Assembly: GCA_016165875.1 (NCBI GenBank)
Contig: JABBOT010000003.1
Coordinates: forward strand, 29,577,288-29,641,287
DNA: 64,000 bases
Source of the DNA: Acanthopleura granulata
Taxonomy: Eukaryota > Mollusca > Polyplacophora > Chitonida > Chitonidae
Reading direction: 5' to 3'
Below the pieces are notes generated by a model. The model searched no databases. It worked only from the letters and a program-made list of their open reading frames with translations, and was not told the DNA's origin. Every line of letters begins with the position of its first letter. The stretch's first letter is position 1. This document shows positions 48,501 through 56,607 of the stretch, piece after piece. The position numbers and the translations under genes were made by a program.

Positions 48501-51500
48501 ATAGATATAATTAATGAAGGAGTCTTGCAGTTGTGCATGCTGTTGCATTGCAATCAGTGAGCATGTGAGTGACTATATAGCTAGATAACTGTATGTGAGT
48601 GACTGTATAGCTAGATAACAGCATGTGAGTGACTATATAGCTAGAAAACTGTATGTGAGTGACTGTATAGCTAGATAACTGCATGTGAGTGACTGTATAG
48701 CTAGATAACTGCATGTGAGTGACTGTGTAGCTAGATAACAGCATGTGAGTGACTATATAGCTAGATAACTGCATGTAAGTGACTGTGTAGCTAGATAACT
48801 GCATGTGAGTGACTATATAGCTAGATAACTGTATGTGAGTGACAATATAGCTAGATAACTGCATGTGAGTGACTATATAGCTAGATAAATGCATGTGAGT
48901 GACTGTATAGCTAGATAACTGCATGTGAGTGACTGTGTGTCTAGATAACTGCATGTGAGTGACTATATAGCTAGATAACTGTATGTGAGTGACTGTATAG
49001 CTAGATAACTGCACATGAGTGACTATATAGCTAGATAACTGAATGTGAGTGACTGTATAGCTAGATAACTGCACATGAGTGAGTGTGTAGCTAGATAACT
49101 GCATGTGAGTGACAGTGTAGCTAGATAAATGCATGTGAGTGACTGTATAGCTAGATAAATGCATGTGAGTGACTGTGTAGCTAGATAAATGCATGTGAGT
49201 GACTGTATAGCTAGATAAATGCATGTGAGTGACTGTATAGCTAGATAACTGCATGTGAGTGACTGTGTAGCTAGATAACTGCATGTGAGTGGCTATATAG
49301 CTAGATAACTGCGTGTGAGTGACTGTGTAGCTAGATAACTGCATGTGAGTGACTATATAGCTAGATAACTGCATGTGAGTGACTATATAGCTAGATAACT
49401 GCATGTGAGTGACTGTATAGCTAGATAACTGCATGTGCATATACTGTTAATTATCTCTTTTGTGCAACCTAATATTTCTTGTTAACAGTGGGGCACCTGC
49501 CAAAGGTAATGCACATCAAATTAAGCTATGTAGTTTATTGTTCACTCCTGCATTTACGATGACGTTTTGTGAGCAATCTGATAACGTATTACTCATGCAG
49601 TGCAAGAGAACAGTAGCCAAGTCAGCTGGGAACTGAATCGCCATTGCTCAGGAAAAGGTGTCCCATTATTTGTAACAAGCATTATAAAAGCCTTTTCATC
49701 TTGTCTGTTGTGTCACAGCTGTGTGTATGACCACATCAATGTGTACAGCCTGGACAGCCGGGACGAGAAGATGCTACTGGGGCAGTTCTGTGGCAGCAAT
49801 CCCCCGGACCCAGTTGTCTCCCTTCATACGAAGCTGGAAGTCCAGTTCATCTCCGACTATACCAAGAGCATGAAAGGGTTTCTGGGGAACTACGAATTCC
49901 TGGGAGATAGTGAGTCCCCCCAACCCTCGGCCATCCACCCCCCCACCCCCCCACCCCCCCATGAGTTGTTTGATGGTCACTTGTAAGGGCAGTAGTTAAC
50001 AGAAGGGTCATTATTGTGCGAGGCTGCTCAGATCCTTGTTCCTGTGAAGAGCCATCTCCACTAAATGATGAAGAGTTCTCTGTTGGAAAGGTCAGCCACT
50101 GTGGCAGACAAAGCCCCAGCTAAACCCAGTGGTCAAAGGCTCTGGTCACATTTCATAGTGGTCATTTCAGTCTTGTTAGCTGGAGTGTTAAACTCAACTC
50201 GAGCACAAAGGATTTCTATCATGATGGATGGTCGAGAGTGTAAAGACCCTGGATTATCCTGAGAATCCATATTGAGCAACACCTTCGTTTATTCTTCAAA
50301 GCCCTGTCCTATTCTGTATCATTCTCTTTCTCTCATCAATATGTGTCTGCTTTTTTTTGTTTGTTGTTGTTTTGTGTAGCAGAACATAGGAGTAATAAAA
50401 ATAAGTACTGTACTTTCGTTAGTATCAATTATTCGGACAGCATAATTTCTTTTCTTTTTTTTTTTTTTGGATTTGAACTGATTTTAAATGGCCTAGAAAT
50501 TTTGTTAAATGATAGCTAGGTTTGGATGGTTTGGCCCATTACATGTACTATGTACCATGATGACTTCAGGTTAGAAAGAATGAGTTCAGTGTTAATCAGG
50601 GCCAATGCTCAGTAACTAGGAGATAGCTCTGTGACAGTGTTTGTCATGTGAGGTCTAGGATGCTTATCAGTCTTGGTGTGTACAACACGATGCCTCCGTG
50701 AGGTGGTATTTGCCATGACCATGATTTGCTGTCTTGTGATAACACAACAGTAACTTGTGATAACACAACAGTAACTTGTGATAACACAACAGTAACTCGT
50801 GATAAAACAACAGTAACTTGCAAGTGATAACAATCATGGGCGCTTTGACTAAATTTTCTTGTTTTATCCATTTTATTCAACCACAAAGGCTACCATACAT
50901 GTAAAGCAGCACACAATTATTTTTCACTGGAACTCCAAATGTTATGGGAGTTATGAATAAATGAAGAGCTTTGTTTGCAATTTTGTACATTATATGTTAC
51001 TGGACACTTTTGGGGCATTGTCAATAGTCATGAAATCTTTGTCTGCATTTCCTCCAGCCTGGTTGCCTTTCAAGTCAACGGAGAGAGGTTGTGGCCCCAG
51101 CCAACTGGACGGAGAGTCCGGCGCGATTACCTCCCCTGTTCTCAATGCCCATCACAAGGGCCCAGTGGAATGTGTGTACTTACTCAAAAGAGACAAAGAC
51201 ACCCACCTGCTGCTGCATTTTGTCGAAGCAGATCTTGGTTATGAAAGTAAGCCTTACTTGGTCATTCTTTGTCAGTTAAAGAGACAGGGTCGCCGAAAAT
51301 TTATGGAGTATGTAACTTGTAGGAGCCCGAAGAAGTCCTGTGGTTTTCTAAATTCACCACAGAGAGGGCGGGCCATTTTGCCTCATCAATATTCAACCGA
51401 AATCACCCAAAGCATTATGGATCAGTCAGTATTGGTTACACGAAACACTACAGGGATAATTTCGAATTTTGACACACATAGGTACATGCAGAGTATAGCA

Positions 51501-54500
51501 GCTCAAACAGCATTGAGAAAAGATTACCAACAATATACTCATTAAACTATGAGTCAGAAACTTTTGTCTGTTTGACGTTAAACACCGCCAAAACAACAAC
51601 CAAAACATTTGTACCCACATATCAAGCAGTAGTTTTGCAATAACTGGACAGCAACTGGACAACTCTAGGCTTGCTTGTCAACCTGCCGAGCGCTGTTTTA
51701 CGCCTTTCTTTGGACGATACTTTTACAAGAGAGCTGTAAGTCCTTTTACGCGTGTCATCAGCCATGTTTGTTTACATATGATGATTACCGAGCACTGTGC
51801 TCATGCTTCATTTTCACTGAATTGTCAGCCCCTCATTTAAATATTCTGGCAGACTTTTGAGTTTTCGGGGTTTTTTTTGTTATTTTTAAACATTCACTTA
51901 ATGTATAATGCTTGTGGTGGGATTAACACAGAGCTTGTAATTTTTACTTCTTGAGCAAAATACCAAATACTCCTGTCATTCTGTACTAAAGCCAAAATAC
52001 CTATTATTTGGGTGACCCTTTAAATTAACAAAATATTATATGCCATGTTATCAATTCATTTTTTTAACATAGTACATAGAAGATATTGCACAGTGATGGT
52101 TGAATACCATAAATATTGTTCAAGTGAGGGGGGGGGGAAATGATGACCGGTGAGACGAGAAGCATAATAGGCTATCTGGCACTTGGTGGTCATGGTTAGA
52201 GGGTAACACTCCTGTTTTGGTTCCTACAACGTTATTGTCAGCTGAGTGCAAAATAGTCATTGGTTTAAATTAATTTGTTAATTTGCGAGACACGAATCGG
52301 CTTATCAATGGCCCATATATATGTGCTGTACGTGTCCCTTCTCTTATGTCGCAGGTGGTGGTAAATGTGTGGGCAGTCGTGTAGAGCTGTATAATGGTTT
52401 CCCCACCCCTGTCAGTCTCCCGGACGACCAGGTGTGTGGTCAGCTGACCACAGGACGAGAGTTCTTGTCCAAGTCTTCTAGACTCGTCATCAGGTAATGT
52501 AGGAAGTACCAACAGCTTTATTGCCCCTTTTGTAAGCTAACCTGGTATACATGTAAGTTTCATTTAACTAGCCTATGACATGTAACTTGGTTTAAGTCAG
52601 TTTGTGGGACAGGAGTCACTGTGACATGCTGTCTAACACTACTCTAATTTCCTCCAGGCTCTCTGATTTCCTCCAGTGATTTCCTTCAGGCACTCTGATT
52701 TCCTTCAGGCACTCTAATTTCCTCCAGGCACTCTGATTTCCTTCAGGCACTCTGATTTCCTCCACTCAGAAATCTGACATGTATTCTATGAATTGAGTAA
52801 AGAAAATGACTTGGAAAGCCTTTTGGTTTTTTTTGTGAGAATGGTTAATATGTAACCTTGAGCAGGTTCATGATAATGTTGTTGATTTCAAAGTTGTAAC
52901 AGCATGAATGAACACAACAAAATAAATAAATACATAATTTATTTCGTGGTTATCTGAGAGTGGATGTTGTTATGTTTTTTTTGTTTTTGTTTTTTTTATT
53001 TGCTTGAAGATTTGTGTCCGATGACGAGGGTCATCAAAGGCAGAGTTTCAAATTAATCTGGACACAAGTCACTTTGGCTGAAGAAGGTAGGTTTGCTTGC
53101 TGCACATGCCTGGTTGCTCATGCTTTTAATATAGAACCAGTCTTACTATGTCTACGTGTTTGAGCTGTTGCAATTGTAGCCCACGACAGAAGAAAAAGTG
53201 CAATAATTTTTGTCCAAAATGGATAAACCACCCAAACCTGAAAATTAAAGTGCAACATGTTGTGGCGAACCCATTTACCAAGTTCCAGCTCAATATGATT
53301 AACAGTATAAAAACGTTAGAAGAAAAAATGCAAATGAAAAAAGTCATCATGGGAAATCCATGTTTGGATTCATCATGAAATCCAAATGCAGTACAATGAT
53401 CTGCTTAAAAAAAGTCAGACAAACTGTTTTGAAAAATAAAGCAGTTTCAGTTTAAATTAAAATTTAATGATCATCCCCTGGTGTAGTCTCTTTATTAGAG
53501 CTTTTATATGAGTTGATGGTTCATTACAAAGCCTGTAACAGTAAATATTTGCGATTCTCCTGGCTCCACTGTTCTCCAAAGTGCTTGTCGTACAGAGTAG
53601 ATATTCTTACATGTACTTTTACTTGTAATTAAAATGTTGGAGAACTCTCTCCCTCCATCACTATGACACACATGTGAACACCACATTTGGCGAAAGTTCA
53701 CCAGTATACTCAAGGAACTTGTCATATGACCAGGTGTTACATGTGAAATAATTTTCAGTAGTGAGTTAAACCCCAAATTAAATGGATGAATAATGTCAAA
53801 GAAAATAAAATAAAACATGCTGTTGTTCTGTGATTGTAGGTCATTGTCAGGGCCATTTGTGTGGTCAGCGTGACTACTGCACAGATGCTGACCGGGGCGT
53901 GTGTAACCCCAACCTAAGGTTCTGTATCCATGAGAGCCTCCGTTGTAACAGCATCCCTAACTGTGGTCCCTCGGATAATAGTGATGAGAACATGTGTAGG
54001 TATCACCAGTATCCCGCATGTTGGAAAAGAAGGTTAACAGTGGTTATGAGCTTTCAAGATGTTGTTTGTCTGTCATTAGCAAAACAATAATAATATTGTG
54101 TATTTTAAAAAAGGACTTGCAAAAACTGAAGCTACCCAAGTGATTAGTGCCAATTTTGACTCCCACTAATGCTAAACTATAATAATAATGTGTATTTTAA
54201 TAAAGGACTTGCAAAAACTGAAGTGGGAAAGTGGGAAATTTGACTGTAAAGGTGTCGAAATGAAATAGTAATATAATCTCCACAGATGGAAACATTTTCT
54301 AAAATCTTTAATATGGAACTAATATTTGTTCAAGAGCTGTTATTTTGTTGAAAAACAAAAAATAGTTTGTTTGGACAGGTGGAAAATATATTGTTTGATG
54401 TATAAATGCCAGTGTGGGCATTTATCCAACTGAAAGAAATAGAAGAAAAGAATCTCTCTGTGTTCTGCCAGTTATCAGACTTACAAATCGATGGTTAGAC

Positions 54501-55090
54501 TTATTTGAGCTACGATACATACATTGACAGAAAAGTGAATGTTATGACCTGATGGGTCTTCTTTATCTTCTGTTTCAGGTGGAAGAGACATCGCCATCAT
54601 TTGTATTTCTGTACTAGCTCCTCTGTTTGTTTTAACTATCATAGCCAGTTTGACATTTTATTATTACAAAAAAAGAAAAGTGAAACAGTCTGTGACGTTA
54701 CAACGAGTGTTACCTCCCCCTCCCCCTATTCCCCATGACATAGAGCGACTGCAGCACAGTCCATCGGCGCAAAGACACTGCTCAAAGATTTTACACACCT
54801 CTTTTATTGATGGGGAAGCCGCTAGGGACTACCCGAGGGAGACAACTTTGGAGCGCCAAAGGGAGGTAACTCGAGAGCACAGAAGGGGAGTAACTTGGGA
54901 TTTACCCAACAGCAGTGAGACTACATGTGGTAGTGAGTGCCCCAGCCCAAGTAGTCTGAAGCGAAATGATGGCCGCACAAAGACAGTAGAGTTCGTTCCC
55001 CTTCAGGCCATGAAACGACCTTCCTATCATCTTATGAAACAGACCTATACTGATGACGGAGGTCGATCAGTTATCATTGCCGAGATTTAA
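42510..55090 (+). CDS. NETO: Neto-like transmembrane protein (CUB-CUB-LDLa-TM), complete, 8 coding exons
   Basis: Join 42510-42573, 45220-45397, 49719-49909, 51058-51246, 52355-52493, 53010-53086, 53840-53995, 54579-55090: 1506 nt, 501 residues plus TAA. Seen: hydrophobic signal peptide (about 1-20); CUB1 about 23-142 (Cys 23, 52, 82, 105); CUB2 about 156-272 (Cys 156, 183, 212, 235); LDLa about 293-332 with a C-x6-C-x5-C-x10-C ending and an SDNSDE acidic motif; one membrane helix about 336-359 followed by YYYKKRK; cytoplasmic tail 362-501. Every intron begins GT, ends AG and keeps phase. Known: CUB-CUB-LDLa-TM is the Neto family order (vertebrate NETO1/2, Drosophila Neto, C. elegans SOL-2). 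These proteins bind and modulate kainate-type or other ionotropic glutamate receptors at the plasma membrane, and family members are roughly 500-600 residues. Inferred: a type I synaptic auxiliary subunit. The upstream 5' UTR is undetermined. LRP12-type CUB/LDLa proteins fit less well, as they have several LDLa repeats. Confidence 0.87.
43207..43512 (+). other. 101-codon ORF within intron 1
   Basis: Starts ATGATGAAAAAG at about 43207 (GTG at the boundary) and ends KSKKKKFSE. Contains VRKPAVLNHLLRYDPG and a glycine/alanine-rich hydrophobic segment (MAGIGFAGAIFSIY). It looks more protein-like than most frames here but matches no family I can name. Chance or an unrecognised small gene or exon. 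Confidence 0.18.
44393..44664 (+). mobile_element. tRNA-derived SINE, full length, with 14-bp target duplication
   Basis: tRNA-like head with A box (tggctcagtcggttagc) and B box (gagttcaagacc), body with catgggaaggtctgccag and cctgcggatgg, tail aaacaccaatcaaacaaata. Flanked by the perfect direct repeat atatatgaaaggtg at 44379-44392 and 44665-44678. Lies sense in intron 1. Confidence 0.93.
44870..44905 (+). mobile_element. SINE-like 3' tail
   Basis: gagcactgtattaaatatca and atcaaataaataaaag match the family tail; the upstream body does not align clearly. Confidence 0.5.
45220..45397 (+). CDS. NETO: Neto-like exon 2: first half of CUB1
   Basis: Acceptor GTTTTGCAG|G, donor CAGG|GTAAGG, phase 1 in and phase 2 out. 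Encodes residues 22-80: first CUB cysteine C23, the CUB hallmark GTFSSPNFPAPYP (35-47), second cysteine C52, then alternating hydrophobic strands and FFELEE (70-75) ahead of the next conserved cysteine in exon 3. Confidence 0.88.
47085..47190 (-). mobile_element. SINE 3' fragment, antisense, in intron 2
   Basis: tttatttcattggtgtttaat and gtactcaagaatatttcact, followed by ctttaagtcagcc, a motif also present in the SINE-like element near 63790. Confidence 0.7.
47637..48262. repeat. Inverted repeat in intron 2
   Basis: 47637-47694 (agtcttgtggacagtataaa ... atatctcatttttata) is the near-exact reverse complement of 48205-48262 (tataaaaatgagatattgg ... tactgtccacaagact): about 52 of 54 bases, spacer about 510 bp. 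The spacer holds further diverged relatives of the same unit. Confidence 0.85.
48170..48187. repeat. Short perfect hairpin
   Basis: gcccataa-ac-ttatgggc: an 8-bp stem with a 2-base loop. Confidence 0.8.
48561..49438 (+). repeat. 30-bp minisatellite, about 29 copies, in intron 2
   Basis: Units of exactly 30 bp (gcatgtgagtgac, tatagctagataact) run for 29 copies with no visible indel. Variation is confined to a few sites (gactAtatag/gactGtatag/gactGtgtag, aaCt/aaAt). Because 30 is a multiple of 3, the minus strand stays open for 309 codons (10-residue repeat HMQLSSYTVT); this is a by-product of the array, not a gene. Confidence 0.97.
49527..49571 (+). repeat. Dispersed 45-bp element, copy 2
   Basis: tatgtagtttattgttcact cctgcatttacgatgacgtt: partner of 37471-37515, about 39 of 45 bases identical. 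Confidence 0.75.
49719..49909 (+). CDS. NETO: Neto-like exon 3: second half of CUB1
   Basis: Acceptor TGTGTCACAG|C, donor GATA|GTGAGT, phase 2 in and phase 1 out. Encodes residues 81-144, starting at the third CUB cysteine (C82) in CVYDHINVY, then LLGQFCG (C105), LEVQFISD and GFLGNYEF. D85 and D127 sit where calcium-binding CUB domains carry acidic ligands. The C-rich intron start lies only a few bases after the donor. Confidence 0.88.
49915..49960 (+). other. C-rich tract at the 5' end of intron 3 (G-rich on the minus strand)
   Basis: Runs of 6-7 C separated by single A begin about 6 bases after the exon 3 donor. The complement has G7-T-G7-T-G6 type tracts able to form a G-quadruplex on the template strand, and the transcript would be C-rich. 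Confidence 0.6.
50736..50819 (+). repeat. 21-bp tandem repeat, 4 copies, in intron 3
   Basis: gtgataacacaacagtaact units start at 50736, 50757, 50778 and 50799. The last has a C and an A change. Confidence 0.94.
51058..51246 (+). CDS. NETO: Neto-like exon 4: CUB1-CUB2 linker and first half of CUB2
   Basis: Acceptor CATTTCCTCCAG|CC is the only upstream AG that keeps phase with the CUB2 cysteine. The donor is GAAA|GTAAGC, phase 1 in and out. Encodes residues 145-207: linker TWLPFKSTERG, then CGPSQLDGESGAITSP (156-171), C183-V-Y and strands LLLHFVEADLGYE. The reading frame stays open for about 295 bases beyond the donor (to 51545), which makes retained-intron reading hard to rule out by stops alone. 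Confidence 0.87.
51247..52354 (+). other. Intron 4 of the Neto-like gene
   Basis: 1108 bases, GTAAGC...TCGCAG. The upstream exon's frame stays open to 51545. A G9 run lies near 52129-52137. No gene seen inside. Confidence 0.83.
52355..52493 (+). CDS. NETO: Neto-like exon 5: middle of CUB2
   Basis: Acceptor TTATGTCGCAG|GT, donor CATCAG|GTAATG, phase 1 in and phase 2 out. Encodes residues 208-253: third CUB2 cysteine C212 in KCVGSRVELYNG, then C235-G and SSRLVI. The position matching D85 of CUB1 is serine here (S215), so this domain probably lacks the usual CUB calcium site. That is inferred from alignment by eye. Confidence 0.87.
52494..53009 (+). other. Intron 5 of the Neto-like gene
   Basis: 516 bases, GTAATG...TTGAAG. 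Carries a tandem array of acceptor-like units (52644-52767) and a T-rich 3' end (52975-53000). Confidence 0.8.
52644..52767 (+). repeat. 19-bp tandem repeat of acceptor-like units in intron 5
   Basis: About six units of ctctgatttccttcaggca. Each contains a pyrimidine run ending in CAG|G (tttccttcag or tttcctccag), the form of a 3' splice site. Confidence 0.9.
53010..53086 (+). CDS. NETO: Neto-like exon 6: end of CUB2
   Basis: Acceptor ATTTGCTTGAAG|A preceded by a long T tract, donor GAAG|GTAGGT, phase 2 in and phase 1 out. Encodes residues 254-279: RFVSDDEGHQRQSFKLIW is the final CUB beta strand pair, followed by an acidic linker (LAEE). The exon is short at 77 bases, and skipping it would shift the frame. 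Confidence 0.83.
53087..53839 (+). other. Intron 6 of the Neto-like gene
   Basis: 753 bases, GTAGGT...TTGTAG. AT-rich, with no recognised repeat or gene. Confidence 0.8.
53840..53995 (+). CDS. NETO: Neto-like exon 7: LDL-receptor class A domain
   Basis: Acceptor CTGTGATTGTAG|G, donor ACATGT|GTAGGT, phase 1 in and out. Encodes residues 280-331. The LDLa core is C293, C301, F307-C308-I309, C315, C321, then GPSDNSDENM before C332 (completed by exon 8). D325, D328 and E329 fit the calcium cage. A donor four bases downstream (AG|GTATCA) was rejected because it puts the transmembrane exon out of frame. Two extra cysteines (C282, C287) precede the usual six. Confidence 0.88.
53996..54578 (+). other. 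Intron 7 of the Neto-like gene
   Basis: 583 bases, GTAGGT...TTTCAG. Contains a short direct duplication: the stretch around 54095-54130 (tgtgtattttaa, aaaggacttgcaaaaactga) recurs at about 54190-54222. Confidence 0.8.
54579..55090 (+). CDS. NETO: Neto-like exon 8: transmembrane helix and cytoplasmic tail
   Basis: Acceptor TTCTGTTTCAG|GT, phase 1 in; TAA at 55088-55090. Encodes residues 332-501: DIAIICISVLAPLFVLTI is the start of a single membrane helix, and YYYKKRK is a positive-inside stop-transfer signal. The tail has a proline run PPPPPIP (377-383, possible SH3/WW/EVH1 ligand), a charged middle rich in Arg/Glu with repeated RE-T-E/R units, and ends GGRSVIIAEI. The last residues (A-E-I) resemble a PDZ ligand only weakly. 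Confidence 0.88.
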
Positions 55091-56430
55091 AAACGGTGCT
55101 GACCTTCAGTGATTTTTTTGTCATTTGGTTGGAACAAAATTTTCAAGGATTTTCATTGGAAAGTGTTTTTGAACCCACCTTCTTGTTTTTCTTTGTGCGC
55201 TTGGTGACATGGACATATTTTGAGCTGCTGTTTGTGAACTGATGTTACTACACATGTTCTTCCATCAGATTTGTGTTTAATTGATCCCCCTGATATGACC
55301 AAAATGAAGACATTAATTAATTCATTCATCAATTAGGTACATTGTCAATTCCACGACAGTCAATGTGAGTATATTTTGTCACGTTAGTGGTTATAGGCCA
55401 TGGTTTAATCTAGCTACTTCAGTTTCCCCCACCCAGAAAACTTGCCACGGTAGCATCAGTTAAAAATTGTTCAGTATTGCATGTTAAAGACATGCATTCA
55501 AATAAGTAATAACTTAAAGTGAACATTATTATAGCCAATGTGGAAATAATGTTGCCCTGCATCAAACACAAAATTTTGACCCAAAACCAAGCAGTGACTG
55601 AAATCATTCTGTTTGTATGGATTGTTTACTTTACTGCAAGATCGTTGCTTTCATTTTCTTGTTTTTGCACAATTTCTGATTTTTTTTCTTTCTTCTTTTT
55701 TTTTTTTTTTTTTGGTTTTCACTATCCTGATAGACATCAGAGCCATCCTTAATTTGCATTTTATCTATGAAAACGTTTCCTCTCATGGTTTTTTGTTAAC
55801 AGAAGTGTACAGTAGGCCTACAAACTGTCCCTTACTTGTATGAACCTCAGAATTCCCCAGGATTCATATAAAGTAATCTGATGTGATATTTTGTGATAAA
55901 TCGTTTTGTATATTTGTAGAAAAGTCGAAGATTGTTGTAGCATAAGTTGTCATTAGTTTGATGTCTTTGAAGATATATGTCATAGGATGTAGGTGTTGTA
56001 TCCAAATATGCACAGTCCTATAATTTGGCACTTAGACTAGAGGCTGAAATACATTGTTACTGGAGATTATCATAAGAAAACTTCTCTATTGACACTTTGT
56101 TATGTAAATTACACGAGTTTGTGTATGCTGATGGTTTAGATAAGAGAGGAACTTGTAAAATTTAGCACATAAAGGGACATCACTCTGTTGTTCAGGAAAC
56201 TCAACCACATTCCTTATTGCGAAATGTTGACTAAAATTCCTGTTCCTTTATGCTCTCATAAGCAGAAGTACGGTCAACAACATCTGTGTTACTTTTGTGA
56301 TGGATCTCTCAAAAAATGGTATGCGTTGTTTTTTGACACCATATAAAGATAATAATTTGGATATTTCCAAATGTACAGTCAAATCAGCTCTTTGTGGAGC
56401 TGCAATAAAGGCAAAACTGGTATGTTTTTA
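55091..56430 (+). other. Probable 3' UTR of the Neto-like gene
   Basis: About 1.3 kb follow the stop codon before the first AATAAA. The stretch is AT-rich and contains a T tract near 55697-55713. No coding exon is evident. The end point is inferred from the poly(A) signal. Confidence 0.55.
56404..56409 (+). terminator. Poly(A) signal AATAAA
   Basis: First canonical AATAAA after the stop codon, followed within about 25-60 bases by T/GT-rich sequence (tatgttttta, gtggtttttgtta), the usual downstream element. A second cluster of AATAAA lies at about 56895-56910. Confidence 0.6.
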
Positions 56431-56607
56431 TCTTGAGGTGTCTTGTGGTTTTTGTTATTTTTGTCATTAAAATTGCATTTGGTGTCTTGGTAAAGAAATG
56501 AGCATTCTTTAGATCTTTAAGAATGTTGACAATTAAAGGAGAAGCATAAATATTACATCAGGTTTAGATGAAAGAATGTGAAAAGTTAGTTATAAATGTG
56601 GTCTTCA

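Larger units (their letters stand above)
45398..49718 (+). other. Intron 2 of the Neto-like gene
   Basis: 4321 bases, GTAAGG...CACAG; it splits CUB1. Contains an antisense SINE fragment (47085-47190), an inverted repeat (47637-47694 against 48205-48262), diverged repeats of about 120 bp around 47830-48330, a 30-bp minisatellite (48561-49438) and a dispersed 45-bp element (49527-49571). Confidence 0.85.
49910..51057 (+). other. Intron 3 of the Neto-like gene
   Basis: 1148 bases, GTGAGT...CTCCAG. The first 50 bases are C-rich (49915-49960), and a 21-bp tandem repeat lies at 50736-50819. Nothing else recognised. Confidence 0.83.

Noticed and set aside
48561..49438. CRISPR array
   Set aside because: Direct 30-bp units are contiguous with no unique spacers, in a eukaryotic intron.
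48511..49440. 309-codon minus-strand ORF with a 10-residue repeat
   Set aside because: It is the translation of a 30-bp minisatellite in an intron; a unit length divisible by three keeps frames open without coding selection.
53840..53999. Alternative donor AG|GTATCA for exon 7
   Set aside because: It is a GT donor, but it puts the transmembrane exon out of frame. The GTAGGT donor at 53996 restores C332 and the frame.
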